DNA of 64,000 bases from Cupriavidus taiwanensis LMG 19424 (GTDB lineage: Bacteria; Pseudomonadota; Gammaproteobacteria; Burkholderiales; Burkholderiaceae): NCBI RefSeq assembly GCF_000069785.1, contig NC_010528.1, forward strand, positions 186,001 through 250,000, in the 5' to 3' direction. Positions 54,725 to 62,697 of the stretch are shown here, piece by piece; position 1 is the stretch's first letter; every line of letters starts with the position of its first letter. The translations under genes and the position numbers were made by a program. The notes under the pieces were generated by a model, which saw nothing but the letters and a program-made list of their open reading frames with translations, was not told the DNA's origin and made no database searches.

Positions 54725-56718
54725 GGTGACGCGGAAACCGAGGGCGCGGTATCGATGGCGGGCGCGCGCGCGAGCACCAGCGTGAACTGCGCGCCGCCGC
54801 CGGGAACATTGGCGACGCTGAGCTGGCCGCCGAACTCGCGCACGATCGACGACGAGATCGCCAGCCCCAGGCCCAGGCCCTGGCCGGTTTCCTTGGTGGT
54901 GAAAAAGGGTTCGAACAGGCGCGGCAGCGCTTCCGGCGCGATGCCGGTGCCGTTGTCGCGCACGACGATGGTGACCGCCTGCTCGCCGGCCTGCACGTCG
55001 ACATCGATGCGGCCCTGTGCCGGCGCGGCCGCGGCGATCGCATCCAGCGCATTGCCGAGCAGGTTCAGCAGCACCTGTTCCAGCTTCAGCTCGTCGGCGC
55101 GCACCGCCAGCGCGGGCGCGTCATCGAGCCCGGCGACGCTCACCGTGACCGCGCCCAGCCGCGGCGCCAGCAGCGCCAGCACGTGGTCGACCGCCGCGCG
55201 CAGCGCTACCGGGCGGCGCACCGGGCGGGCCTTGCCGGCAAACAGCTTGAGCTGGCCGGTGATCTTGCCCATGCGCTCGGTCAGGCCGGCGATGGCCGAC
55301 AGGTTGCCTTCGGCCGCGTCCAGCTGGCCGCGCGCCAGCAGCACGCGAGTGTTGTCAGAAAACGTGCGCAGCGCCGCCAGTGGCTGGTTCAGCTCATGCG
55401 TGATGCCTGCCGCCATCTGTCCCAGCGCGGCCAGCTTGCTGGCCTGCACCAGCTCGTCCTGGGCCGCGCGCAATTCGCTTTCGGCACGGGTGCGTTCGGC
55501 CACTTCGTCTTCCAGCTTTTCGTTGATCGCCATCAGGTCGGCGGTGCGGGCCTCGACGCGACGCTCCAGCTGGTCGTAGGCAGCCTCCAGCAAGCGGCGG
55601 CTGTACTGCATGTCGCGCGCGCGCTGGCGGCGCTGGCGCCAGTTGACCAGCAGCAGGCAGATGCAGGCATAGGCCAGCGCCGCGGCCACGGTGGCGTTGC
55701 GCGCGTTGGCCAGCACCGGGTCCAGCGGCGCCATCACCTGCATGGTCCAGCCGGCCGGGCCCACGGTGCGGTTCAGTTCGAGGTAGCGGTCGGCGCGTTC
55801 GGCACCGTCCGGCGCGAAGGTGGTGCGGCCAGCCGCGGCCTCGTCGCGCACGCGCACCAGGCGCGCGCCACGGGGCAGCGTGGTGTCCGCCAGCCAGCGC
55901 GTGACCGGCGACGCCAGCGGCTCCAGCGGCAGCGGCGTCACCGCGCGGCCGTGGTACTGGCGGGTCTGCTCCATCTCCGCGCGCAGCGCCGGCGGCAGCG
56001 GGCGCAGCGTGCGGTACTGCCATGCCGGTACCGACGACAGGAAGATCACGCCGTGGTCGTCGCTGACCATCAGCGGCTCGGCGCCGCTGCCGGCGCGCTG
56101 GAACCACTCGAGGTTGAGCTTGACCACGGTCACGCCGATGACCCTGCCGCCGGACTCGATCGGCTGCGCGATGTAGTAGCCGGGCTCGTCGCTGGTGATG
56201 CCGATGGCGTAGAAGCGCCCCATCTTGCCGCTCGCGGCGGTCTGGAAGTAAGGGCGGAAGCGGTAGTCGGTGCCGACGAAGCTGCCGGGCTGGCCGTGGT
56301 TGCTGGCCGCCAGCGCAATGCCGTTGGCGGCGATCACATAGGTGGCCGACGCATGCGCGCGGCGGTTGACCTCGGCCAGGTACTGGTTGGCGGCGGCGAC
56401 GCGCTGCGCGTCGTCGGGGGCGGCCAGCAGTCCGCGCACGAAGGGATGCAGGGAAACCAGCGCGGGCAGGAACTCGTAGCGGTCGAGGGTGCTTTCCAGC
56501 GTGGCGGCGTAGCGGTCGGCACGCGTGGCGGTGCCTTGCTGCAGGCTGGCCAGGCCGCGCTGGACCGAGACCAGCCAGGTCAGCGCGCACAGCAGCAGCA
56601 GGCCCGCGGCGAGGGCGACGGCAAAGCCCCACCAGCGCCCGCTGCCGGCCGCCGGCGCATGCACCGGGCGGGTGGCGGCGGGGTCATGCACGGCGAGAAA
56701 GTCGTCGGAGTGTGGCAT
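54721..56718 (-). CDS. dctB: C4-dicarboxylate sensor histidine kinase
   Basis: A 665-residue kinase: membrane span at residues about 26-48, a tandem PAS-like periplasmic sensor (RRAHASATYVIAANGIALAASNHGQPGSFVGTDYRFRPYF, typical of DctB), a second span around 295-315, coiled-coil, H-box ALGQMAAGITHELNQPLAALRTFSDN, N-box LLNLLGNALDA and G-boxes [38 protein letters not shown] 56718 gives the normal N-terminus; the frame upstream overlaps dctA. It is translationally coupled to dctD by a 4-base overlap and lies 103 bases after dctA. Confidence 0.94.
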
Positions 56719-56821
56719 CGGCGCGCGCGAGGGGTGTCGCGCCGATGATACCCGCTGGCGCGCGGCCGGGGCAGCCGCGCGCGCGGGGGCGGCCGCAGGT
56801 GCGGCCACGAGCGCGGCCGGT

Positions 56822-58123
56822 TCAGGCGGCGCGCTGGCCGGCTTCGCCAAGCGTGTCGGCATCGTCGCCGGCGCCGTGCTGCAGCACGCGCGCCAGGCGC
56901 TTGCGGTCGAGCTCGCGTTCCCATGCCGACACCACCACCGTGGCCACGCCGTTGCCGATGATGTTGGTCAGCGCGCGGCACTCGCTCATGAAGCGGTCGA
57001 TGCCCAGGATCAGCACCATGCCCGCCACCGGGATGGTCGGCACCACGGCCAGCGTTGCCGCCAGCGTGATGAAGCCCGAGCCGGTCACGCCGCTGGCACC
57101 CTTGGAGGTGATCATCGCCACCGCCAGGATGGTCAGCTGCTGCATCAGCGTCAGCTCGATGCCGGTGGCCTGCGCGATGAAGATCACCGCCATGGTCATG
57201 TAGATGTTGGTGCCGTCGAGGTTGAACGAGTAGCCGGTGGGCACCACCAGCCCCACCACCGACTTGGAGCAGCCCAGTTTCTCCAGCTTTTCCATCATGT
57301 GCGGCAGCGCCGCCTCGGACGAGCTGGTGCCCAGCACGATCAGCAGCTCTTCCTTGATGTACGCGATAAAGCGCACGATGCTGAAGCCGGTCATGCGTGC
57401 GATCGTGCCCAGCACCACCAGCACGAAGACGATGGCGGTGAAGTAGAAGGTGCCGATCAGCTTGAGCAACGGCACCAGCGAGCCCAGGCCGTACTTGCCG
57501 ATGGTGAACGCCATCGCGCCGAAGGCGCCGATCGGGGCCACCTTGGTGATCACGTGCACGATATGGAAGAACACCTTCGAGACCTGCTCGATCAGCTGCA
57601 CCACGATGCGGGCGCGTTCGCCCAGCACCGCCAGCGCGGCGCCGAAGAACAGCGACACCAGCAGGATCTGCAGGATGTCGCCGTTGGCGAAGGCGCTGAA
57701 CACGGTGTCGGGGATGATGTGCATCAGGAACTCGACCGTGCTCTGGCCGTGCGCCTTCGACACGTACTGGGCGATGGCCTTGGTGTCGAGCGTGGCCGGG
57801 TCGATATTGAAGCCCACGCCCGGCTTGAGCAGGTGCGCGGCGCCCAGGCCGATCAGCAGCGCGAAGGTGGACACCACCTCGAAGTACAGCAGCGCCTTGC
57901 CGCCGACGCGGCCAACCTTCTTCATATCGCTCATGCCGGCAATGCCGGTCACCACGGTACAGAAGATGATCGGGCCGATGATCATCTTGATCAGCTTGAT
58001 GAAGCCATCGCCCAGCGGCTTCATGGCGACGCCGGTGTCGGGCCAGAAGTGGCCGAGCAGGATGCCGATGCAGATGGCGAACAGGACCTGCACGTACAGG
58101 ATCTTGTAGAAGGGTTTCCTCAT
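56822..58123 (-). CDS. dctA: C4-dicarboxylate:cation symporter
   Basis: A 433-residue DAACS-family transporter for succinate, fumarate and malate. Evidence: [27 protein letters not shown] at the N-terminus; the family's [20 protein letters not shown]; re-entrant loops with [18 protein letters not shown] and the NLDGTNIYM motif. [22 protein letters not shown] precedes a soluble tail. It is the first gene of a dctA-dctB-dctD set in one direction. Upstream is a canonical -24/-12 promoter. Confidence 0.96.
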   Translation of the reverse strand: MRKPFYKILYVQVLFAICIGILLGHFWPDTGVAMKPLGDGFIKLIKMIIGPIIFCTVVTGIAGMSDMKKVGRVGGKALLYFEVVSTFALLIGLGAAHLLKPGVGFNIDPATLDTKAIAQYVSKAHGQSTVEFLMHIIPDTVFSAFANGDILQILLVSLFFGAALAVLGERARIVVQLIEQVSKVFFHIVHVITKVAPIGAFGAMAFTIGKYGLGSLVPLLKLIGTFYFTAIVFVLVVLGTIARMTGFSIVRFIAYIKEELLIVLGTSSSEAALPHMMEKLEKLGCSKSVVGLVVPTGYSFNLDGTNIYMTMAVIFIAQATGIELTLMQQLTILAVAMITSKGASGVTGSGFITLAATLAVVPTIPVAGMVLILGIDRFMSECRALTNIIGNGVATVVVSAWERELDRKRLARVLQHGAGDDADTLGEAGQRAA

Positions 58124-58209
58124 GATGTCGTCCTCGGTGTTGACCGTACCCGGGCGGGTCCGCGCGGGCGCGCGCCGTCACGGTTGCGGCGCGTTCAGGG
58201 GCGGGAATT

Positions 58210-58225
58210 CGCAACCGGCATGCCA
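58210..58225 (-). promoter_or_regulatory. Sigma-54 promoter of dctA
   Basis: Minus strand: TGGCATGCCGGTTGCG, matching TGGCAC-N5-TTGCA with the required GG-N10-GC spacing. Transcription would start near 58199, leaving a leader of about 76 bases before the dctA ATG. The neighbouring dctD gene encodes the matching type of activator. Confidence 0.85.
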
Positions 58226-58228
58226 GTC

Positions 58229-58251
58229 CAACCGGTATCGCTAACTGGTTG
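58229..58251. promoter_or_regulatory. Dyad upstream of the dctA -24/-12 promoter
   Basis: CAACCGGT, 7-base spacer, ACTGGTTG: arms match in 7 of 8 positions. It ends only four bases from the -24 element. It could be a DctD site, though activator sites are usually farther away, or a site for a repressor. Confidence 0.45.
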
Positions 58252-58290
58252 ATTCACAAGGAAAGGGCGGCGGCGGCCGGGCGCCGGGCC

Positions 58291-58312
58291 TCCGGGATTC
58301 CGGAATCCCGGA
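58291..58312. repeat. 22-base perfect palindrome
   Basis: TCCGGGATTCC followed by its exact reverse complement, about 80 bases upstream of the dctA promoter and about 200 bases before the ferredoxin start. A DctD-like enhancer site or another operator is possible. There is no U-tract, so it is not an intrinsic terminator. Confidence 0.6.
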
Positions 58313-58513
58313 CGGCGCGGCTCCGGCGATCCGGAATGGCGGGCGGGCACAGGGTGCGCGAGGCGCCACCTGATGGCGGCTGGTGGCGAAAGGCGGCGCG
58401 CCCGAACCTGCCGCATATCGCGGCCTGGCGCTCGCAACGCCGTATAATTCCGAGCTTCCGTTCAATGCCGTCCGGGCCGTGCCGCCGTCCGGGGCCGTCT
58501 TCACACCGTACGC

Positions 58514-58834
58514 ATGCGCAGCTACTACCAGCACCACGTCTTTTTCTGCCTGAACCAGCGCGAGGCCGGCGAGAACTGCTGCGCCAACTACAACGCCAAG
58601 GCGATGCAGGAATACGCCAAGAAGCGCTGCAAGGAACTGGGCATCGCCGGCGGCGAAGGCCGCGTGCGGATCAACAAGGCCGGATGCCTGAACCGCTGTG
58701 AACTCGGCCCGGTGCTGGTGGTCTACCCCGAGGCCATCTGGTACACCTATGTCGACGAGCATGACATCGATGAAATCATCGACAGCCACCTGCTCAAGGG
58801 CAAGCCGGTCGAGCGGCTGATGGTGGACCGCTGA
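58514..58834 (+). CDS. Thioredoxin-like [2Fe-2S] ferredoxin
   Basis: A 106-residue protein of the thioredoxin-fold ferredoxin family. The cluster ligands are visible as Cys12 (FFCLNQREAGENCC) with Cys22 or Cys23, and the pair in KAGCLNRCELGP (Cys-x3-Cys). The order strand - CxnC - helix - CxxxC matches the small stand-alone members of Burkholderiales. The redox partner is unknown. Its start follows a leader with TATAAT at 58443. Confidence 0.9.
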   Translation: MRSYYQHHVFFCLNQREAGENCCANYNAKAMQEYAKKRCKELGIAGGEGRVRINKAGCLNRCELGPVLVVYPEAIWYTYVDEHDIDEIIDSHLLKGKPVERLMVDR

Positions 58835-59001
58835 TGGTGGACCGCTGAACGAGAACGCAGTGCGCGGCGCCGCCGATGCCGCAGCGCCGATGCCAGACCC
58901 CGCCGCCCGCACGCCGGACGGTTTTTTCATTTTTGCCCCGGGATTTCCCGCCTGCTTTCACGCCCGAGCCTGCCGGCCTCCTGATCGCTCCAGAACGCCT
59001 T

Positions 59002-59643
59002 ATGAACGCGCATACCCAGGTACTTTCCATCGCCGGCCCCGTCGGCGCGATCGACGTGTCGGTGGACCTGCCGCAAGGCGAGCCCCGCGGGCTGGCGCTG
59101 GTGGCGCACCCGCATCCGCTGTTCGGCGGCACCAAGGACAACAAGGTTGCGCAGACGCTGGCGCGCGCCTTCGTGCAGCTGGGCTATGCCACCGTGCGCC
59201 CCAACTTCCGCGGCGTCGGCGCGACCGCCGGCGAGCATGACAACGGCATCGGCGAACAGGACGACCTGCTCGCCGTGGCGGCCTGGATGCGCCAGCAGAC
59301 CGCGTGGTCGGCGCAGGCCGCGACGCTGCCGCTGGCGCTGGGCGGGTTCTCGTTCGGCAGCTTCGTCAGCACCCATGTGGCGCGGCGCCTGGCCGAGGCC
59401 GGCACGCCGGTGCAGCGCCTGGTGCTGGTGGGCACCGCCGCCAGCCGCTGGGAAGTCGCGCAGGTGCCTGCCGACACCATCGTGATCCATGGCGAACAGG
59501 ACGACACCGTGCCGCTGGCCAGCGTGTTCGACTGGGCCCGCCCGCAGGAGCTGCCGGTGATCGTGATTCCCGGTGCCGACCATTTCTTTCACCGCAAGCT
59601 GCACCTGATCAAGCAGCTCGTCGTCAATGCGTGGGACCGGTAA
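59002..59643 (+). CDS. Alpha/beta hydrolase (small serine hydrolase)
   Basis: A 213-residue hydrolase: oxyanion region AHPHPLFGGTKDNKVAQTLA, ATVRPNFRGVGAT, the nucleophile elbow GGFSFGSFVS (G-F-S-F-G), the acid in IVIHGEQDDTVPL and the terminal histidine in GADHFFHRKL. This pattern is that of the YsgA/KANL3-like carboxylesterase group found beside PHA and central genes. The start ATG 59002 fits the first beta strand. It lies 167 bases after the ferredoxin gene and 62 bases before the dac gene. Confidence 0.9.
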   Translation: MNAHTQVLSIAGPVGAIDVSVDLPQGEPRGLALVAHPHPLFGGTKDNKVAQTLARAFVQLGYATVRPNFRGVGATAGEHDNGIGEQDDLLAVAAWMRQQTAWSAQAATLPLALGGFSFGSFVSTHVARRLAEAGTPVQRLVLVGTAASRWEVAQVPADTIVIHGEQDDTVPLASVFDWARPQELPVIVIPGADHFFHRKLHLIKQLVVNAWDR

Positions 59644-59705
59644 GGCCGGCACGCCGCCCGCCCGGACCTTCCCGCGCCACCTTCTTACTGTCGGAAAACA
59701 GAAAC

Positions 59706-60905
59706 ATGCTGAATAGAGCCACGACACGCCTTTCGTCCGCCTTTGCTCCCGCCGCCATCGCCGCCGCTGTCGTGCTGGCCGCCGCGCCCGCCGCCGTACT
59801 GGCGCAGGGCGTGCCGATGCCGCAGGTCGCAGCCAAGTCGTGGATGCTGTATGACGTCACCAGCGGCCAGGCCCTGGCTTCGCAGAACGCCGATGCGCGC
59901 ATCGAGCCGGCCTCGCTGACCAAGCTGATGACCGCCTACCTGGCGTTCGAGGCACTCAAGGAAAAGCGCCTGACACTGGACCAGGCCGTGGTGCCGACCA
60001 ACCTGGTGCTCAAGGTCAAAAGCGACGAGTCGCGCATGTTCATCGAGCCCAACAAGCCGGTCACCGTGCAGGACCTGCTGCTGGGCCTGATCGTGCAGTC
60101 GGGCAACGACGCCGCGCTGGCGCTGGCCGAGGCCGTGGGCGGCTCGGAAGAGGGCTTCGTCGCGATGATGAACCGCGAGGCCCAGCGCATGGGCATGAAG
60201 AACACCCACTTCACCAATACCGACGGCATCCCCGACCCCAACCACTACACCACCGCGGTCGACCTGGCGACGCTGACCACGCGCCTGATCAAGGACTTCC
60301 CCGAGTACTACAGCATGTACTCGCAGAAGGAGTTCACCTATAACAAGATCAGGCAGCCCAACCGCAACCGCCTGCTGTACATCGACTCGACCGTCGACGG
60401 CGTCAAGACTGGCCACACCAAGTCCGCCGGCTATTGCCTGATCTCGTCGGCCAAGCGGCCGCTGGCCAACGTGCCGGACGGCTCGCGCCGCCTGATCTCG
60501 ATCGTGATCGGCACCACCACCGAACAGGTGCGCACCCAGGAAAGCCTGAAGATCCTCAACTACGGTTTCCAGTTCTTCGACACCCTGCGCCTGTACGACA
60601 AGGGCCAGGTGCTGGCTACGCCGGACATCTACAAGGGCAAGAGCGGCACGGTCAAGATCGGCGTGCAGAACGAGACCTTCGTCACCGTGCCCAAGGGCAC
60701 CGGCGGACGCCTCAAGCCCGTGCTGGAGCGCCAGGAACTGCTGATCGCGCCGATCTCGGCGGGCCAGCAGGTGGGCATGGTCAAGCTGATGGACGGCACC
60801 AACAAGGTGGCCGAATTCCCGGTGGTGGCGCTGGAAGAGGTGCCCGAGGCCGGCTTCTTCGGCCGCCTGTGGGACACCATCCGCCTGTGGTTCAAGCGCA
60901 AGTGA
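59706..60905 (+). CDS. dacC: D-alanyl-D-alanine carboxypeptidase (PBP5/6 family)
   Basis: Trims the terminal D-Ala of peptidoglycan stem peptides. The 399-residue protein has a signal peptide (residues about 1-35, cleavage near VLA-Q), then the serine-peptidase motifs: S-L-T-K in PASLTKLM, S-G-N in VQSGNDAALALAE, K-T-G in GVKTGHTKSAGYCL. A C-terminal PBP5 beta domain ends in the amphipathic anchor FGRLWDTIRLWFKRK that holds it to the inner membrane. A DUF493 gene follows, as ybeD follows dacA in E. coli. Confidence 0.95.
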   Translation: MLNRATTRLSSAFAPAAIAAAVVLAAAPAAVLAQGVPMPQVAAKSWMLYDVTSGQALASQNADARIEPASLTKLMTAYLAFEALKEKRLTLDQAVVPTNLVLKVKSDESRMFIEPNKPVTVQDLLLGLIVQSGNDAALALAEAVGGSEEGFVAMMNREAQRMGMKNTHFTNTDGIPDPNHYTTAVDLATLTTRLIKDFPEYYSMYSQKEFTYNKIRQPNRNRLLYIDSTVDGVKTGHTKSAGYCLISSAKRPLANVPDGSRRLISIVIGTTTEQVRTQESLKILNYGFQFFDTLRLYDKGQVLATPDIYKGKSGTVKIGVQNETFVTVPKGTGGRLKPVLERQELLIAPISAGQQVGMVKLMDGTNKVAEFPVVALEEVPEAGFFGRLWDTIRLWFKRK

Positions 60906-60965
60906 CCTGAATGCGCGCGAGCCGGTGCGCCACGCGGCGCGCCTGCTCGCGCCGGAGAATCCGAG

Positions 60966-61274
60966 ATGACGACCGACAACCAAGGCAGCGGCAACAAGCC
61001 CGGCGATATTCCGCCGGAGCAGTCGCTGATCGAATACCCCAGCCATTTCCCGATCAAGGTGATGGGGGCGATGCAGGACGGCTTTGCCGAAGCCATCGTC
61101 GCCCTGGTGCAGGAATTCGATCCGGACTTCCACGCCGGCAAGATGGAAATGCGCCCGTCGAGCAAGGGCAACTACCTGGGCCTGACCGTGACGGTCTGGG
61201 TCACCAGCCGCGAGCAGCTGGATGACCTGTACCGGGCACTGACTTCGCATCCGATGGTGAAGGTGGTGCTGTAA
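60966..61274 (+). CDS. YbeD-family (DUF493) protein
   Basis: A 102-residue protein whose residues from about 18 on match YbeD/DUF493: LIEYPSHFPIKVMGAMQDGFAEAIVALV, SSKGNYLGLTVTVWVTSREQLDDLYRAL and the terminal HPMVKVVL. The fold is ferredoxin-like, resembling ACT-type regulators. In E. coli the order is dacA-ybeD-lipB-lipA; here dac and DUF493 are kept but lipB and lipA are absent and palindromic repeats follow. Confidence 0.92.
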   Translation: MTTDNQGSGNKPGDIPPEQSLIEYPSHFPIKVMGAMQDGFAEAIVALVQEFDPDFHAGKMEMRPSSKGNYLGLTVTVWVTSREQLDDLYRALTSHPMVKVVL

Positions 61275-61303
61275 CGCGCCGACGTTTCTCTCCCGCTCTG
61301 TTT

Positions 61304-61432
61304 GCTCCCCTCTCCCGTGCGCGGGAAAGGGGCCGGGGGAGACGGCAGGCGCGCGCATCCTGACGCGCTCCACTTCGTCTGAAGCTCCTGCCCTCTCCCC
61401 CAACCCCTCTCCCGCAGGCGGGAGAGGGGAGC
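61304..61432. repeat. Inverted pair of palindromic repeats (copies 7 and 8)
   Basis: Copy 7 (61304-61346) has arms CCCCTCTCCCGT and GCGGGAAAGGGG; copy 8 (61390-61432) has CCCCTCTCCCGC and GCGGGAGAGGGG, in reverse orientation. About 43 bases lie between them. The stretch fills the gap between the DUF493 and methyltransferase genes. Confidence 0.85.
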
Positions 61433-61485
61433 CTTCCGCAGCCGTGGCAACGTGTCCGCTGCGGCATGCCAACTCCCATACCAAC

Positions 61486-62682
61486 ATGAACACCATCACC
61501 CTGAAACCCGGCAAGGAAAAATCCCTGCTGCGCCGCCACCCGTGGATCTATGCCACCGGCATCGCTACCACCGAAGGCCGCTGCGAGCCGGGCGCCACCG
61601 TGATCGTGCGCGCCGCCGACGGCCGTTTCCTGGCCAAGGCCGCCTACAGCCCCGAATCGCAGATCCGCGCGCGCGTGTGGACCTTCGACGAGAACGAACC
61701 GGTCGACCATGCGTTGTTCAAGCGCCGCGTGGCGGCGGCCATCGCCTACCGGCGCCAGTGGGTGCGGGACAGCGATGCCGTCCGGCTGATCTTCGGCGAA
61801 TCGGACCGGCTGCCCGGCCTGATCGTCGACTACTACGGCAACGGCGCCTCGGGCCAGCTGGTGTGCCAGTTCAATTCGGCCGGCGTCGAACACTGGAAGA
61901 CCGCGATCGTGCAGGCGCTGATCAAGGAGACCGGCTGTCCCAACGTCTACGAGCGCTCCGACGCCGCGGTCCGCCAGCGCGAAGGGCTGGAGCTGGTGAC
62001 CGGCGTGCTCGCCGGCGCCGAGCCCGATCCGGCGCTGTCGGTGACCGAGCACGGCGTGCGTTATTACGTCGATGTGCGCAACGGCCACAAGACCGGCTTC
62101 TATGTCGACCAGCGCGACAACCGCAAGCTGGTCGGCGACCTCGCCGAAGGGCGCGAGGTGCTCAACTGCTTCTGCTATACCGGCGGCTTCTCGCTGGCCG
62201 CGCTGCGCGGCGGGGCGAAAGCGGTGACGTCGATCGATTCGTCGGGCGAGGCGCTGAAGATCGCCGCGGGCAACGTGACGCTGAACGGCTTCGATCCCGG
62301 GCGCGCGGCCTGGCTCGATGCCGACGTGTTTAAGACGCTGCGCGAATTTCGCGCCGAGGGCCGCCAGTTCGACCTGATCGTGCTGGATCCGCCGAAGTTC
62401 GCGCCGTCGGCGCAGCATATCGACCGTGCTGCGCGCGCCTACAAGGAGATCAACCTGGTCGGCACGCAGCTGCTGCGCCCGGGCGGGCTGCTGTTCACGT
62501 ACTCGTGCTCCGGAGCGATCAGCATGGAGCTGTTCCAGAAGATCGTCGCCGGCGCGGTAACCGATGCGCGGGCGGATGCGCGCATCCTGCGCAGGCTATC
62601 CGCGGGCACGGATCATCCGATGCTGGCGGCGTTCCCGGAAGGGGAGTACCTGAAGGGGTTGCTGCTGGAGAAGGTGGCGTAA
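61486..62682 (+). CDS. RlmI-type 23S rRNA (cytosine-5) methyltransferase family protein
   Basis: A 398-residue class I SAM-dependent methyltransferase: N-terminal PUA domain (residues about 1-85, ITLKPGKEKSLLRRHPWIYATGI), an EEHEE-like middle (RLPGLIVDYYG), SAM motif VLNCFCYTGGFSLAAL, IDSSGEAL, the catalytic-loop LDPPKFAPS and a late FTYSCSGAIS with the conserved Cys. Layout and length match E. coli RlmI (m5C1962 of 23S rRNA). The start MNTITLKPGKEKS is fixed by the PUA domain. Confidence 0.92.
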   Translation: MNTITLKPGKEKSLLRRHPWIYATGIATTEGRCEPGATVIVRAADGRFLAKAAYSPESQIRARVWTFDENEPVDHALFKRRVAAAIAYRRQWVRDSDAVRLIFGESDRLPGLIVDYYGNGASGQLVCQFNSAGVEHWKTAIVQALIKETGCPNVYERSDAAVRQREGLELVTGVLAGAEPDPALSVTEHGVRYYVDVRNGHKTGFYVDQRDNRKLVGDLAEGREVLNCFCYTGGFSLAALRGGAKAVTSIDSSGEALKIAAGNVTLNGFDPGRAAWLDADVFKTLREFRAEGRQFDLIVLDPPKFAPSAQHIDRAARAYKEINLVGTQLLRPGGLLFTYSCSGAISMELFQKIVAGAVTDARADARILRRLSAGTDHPMLAAFPEGEYLKGLLLEKVA

Positions 62683-62697
62683 GCCGGGCGGCGCTGC

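Larger units (their letters stand above)
58124..58513. other. Divergent intergenic region dctA / ferredoxin gene
   Basis: The 390 bases hold the dctA sigma-54 promoter (58210-58225), a dyad next to it (58229-58251), a 22-base perfect palindrome (58291-58312) and a TATAAT at 58443-58448 that may serve the ferredoxin gene, without a matching -35. No gene is seen. Confidence 0.6.
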
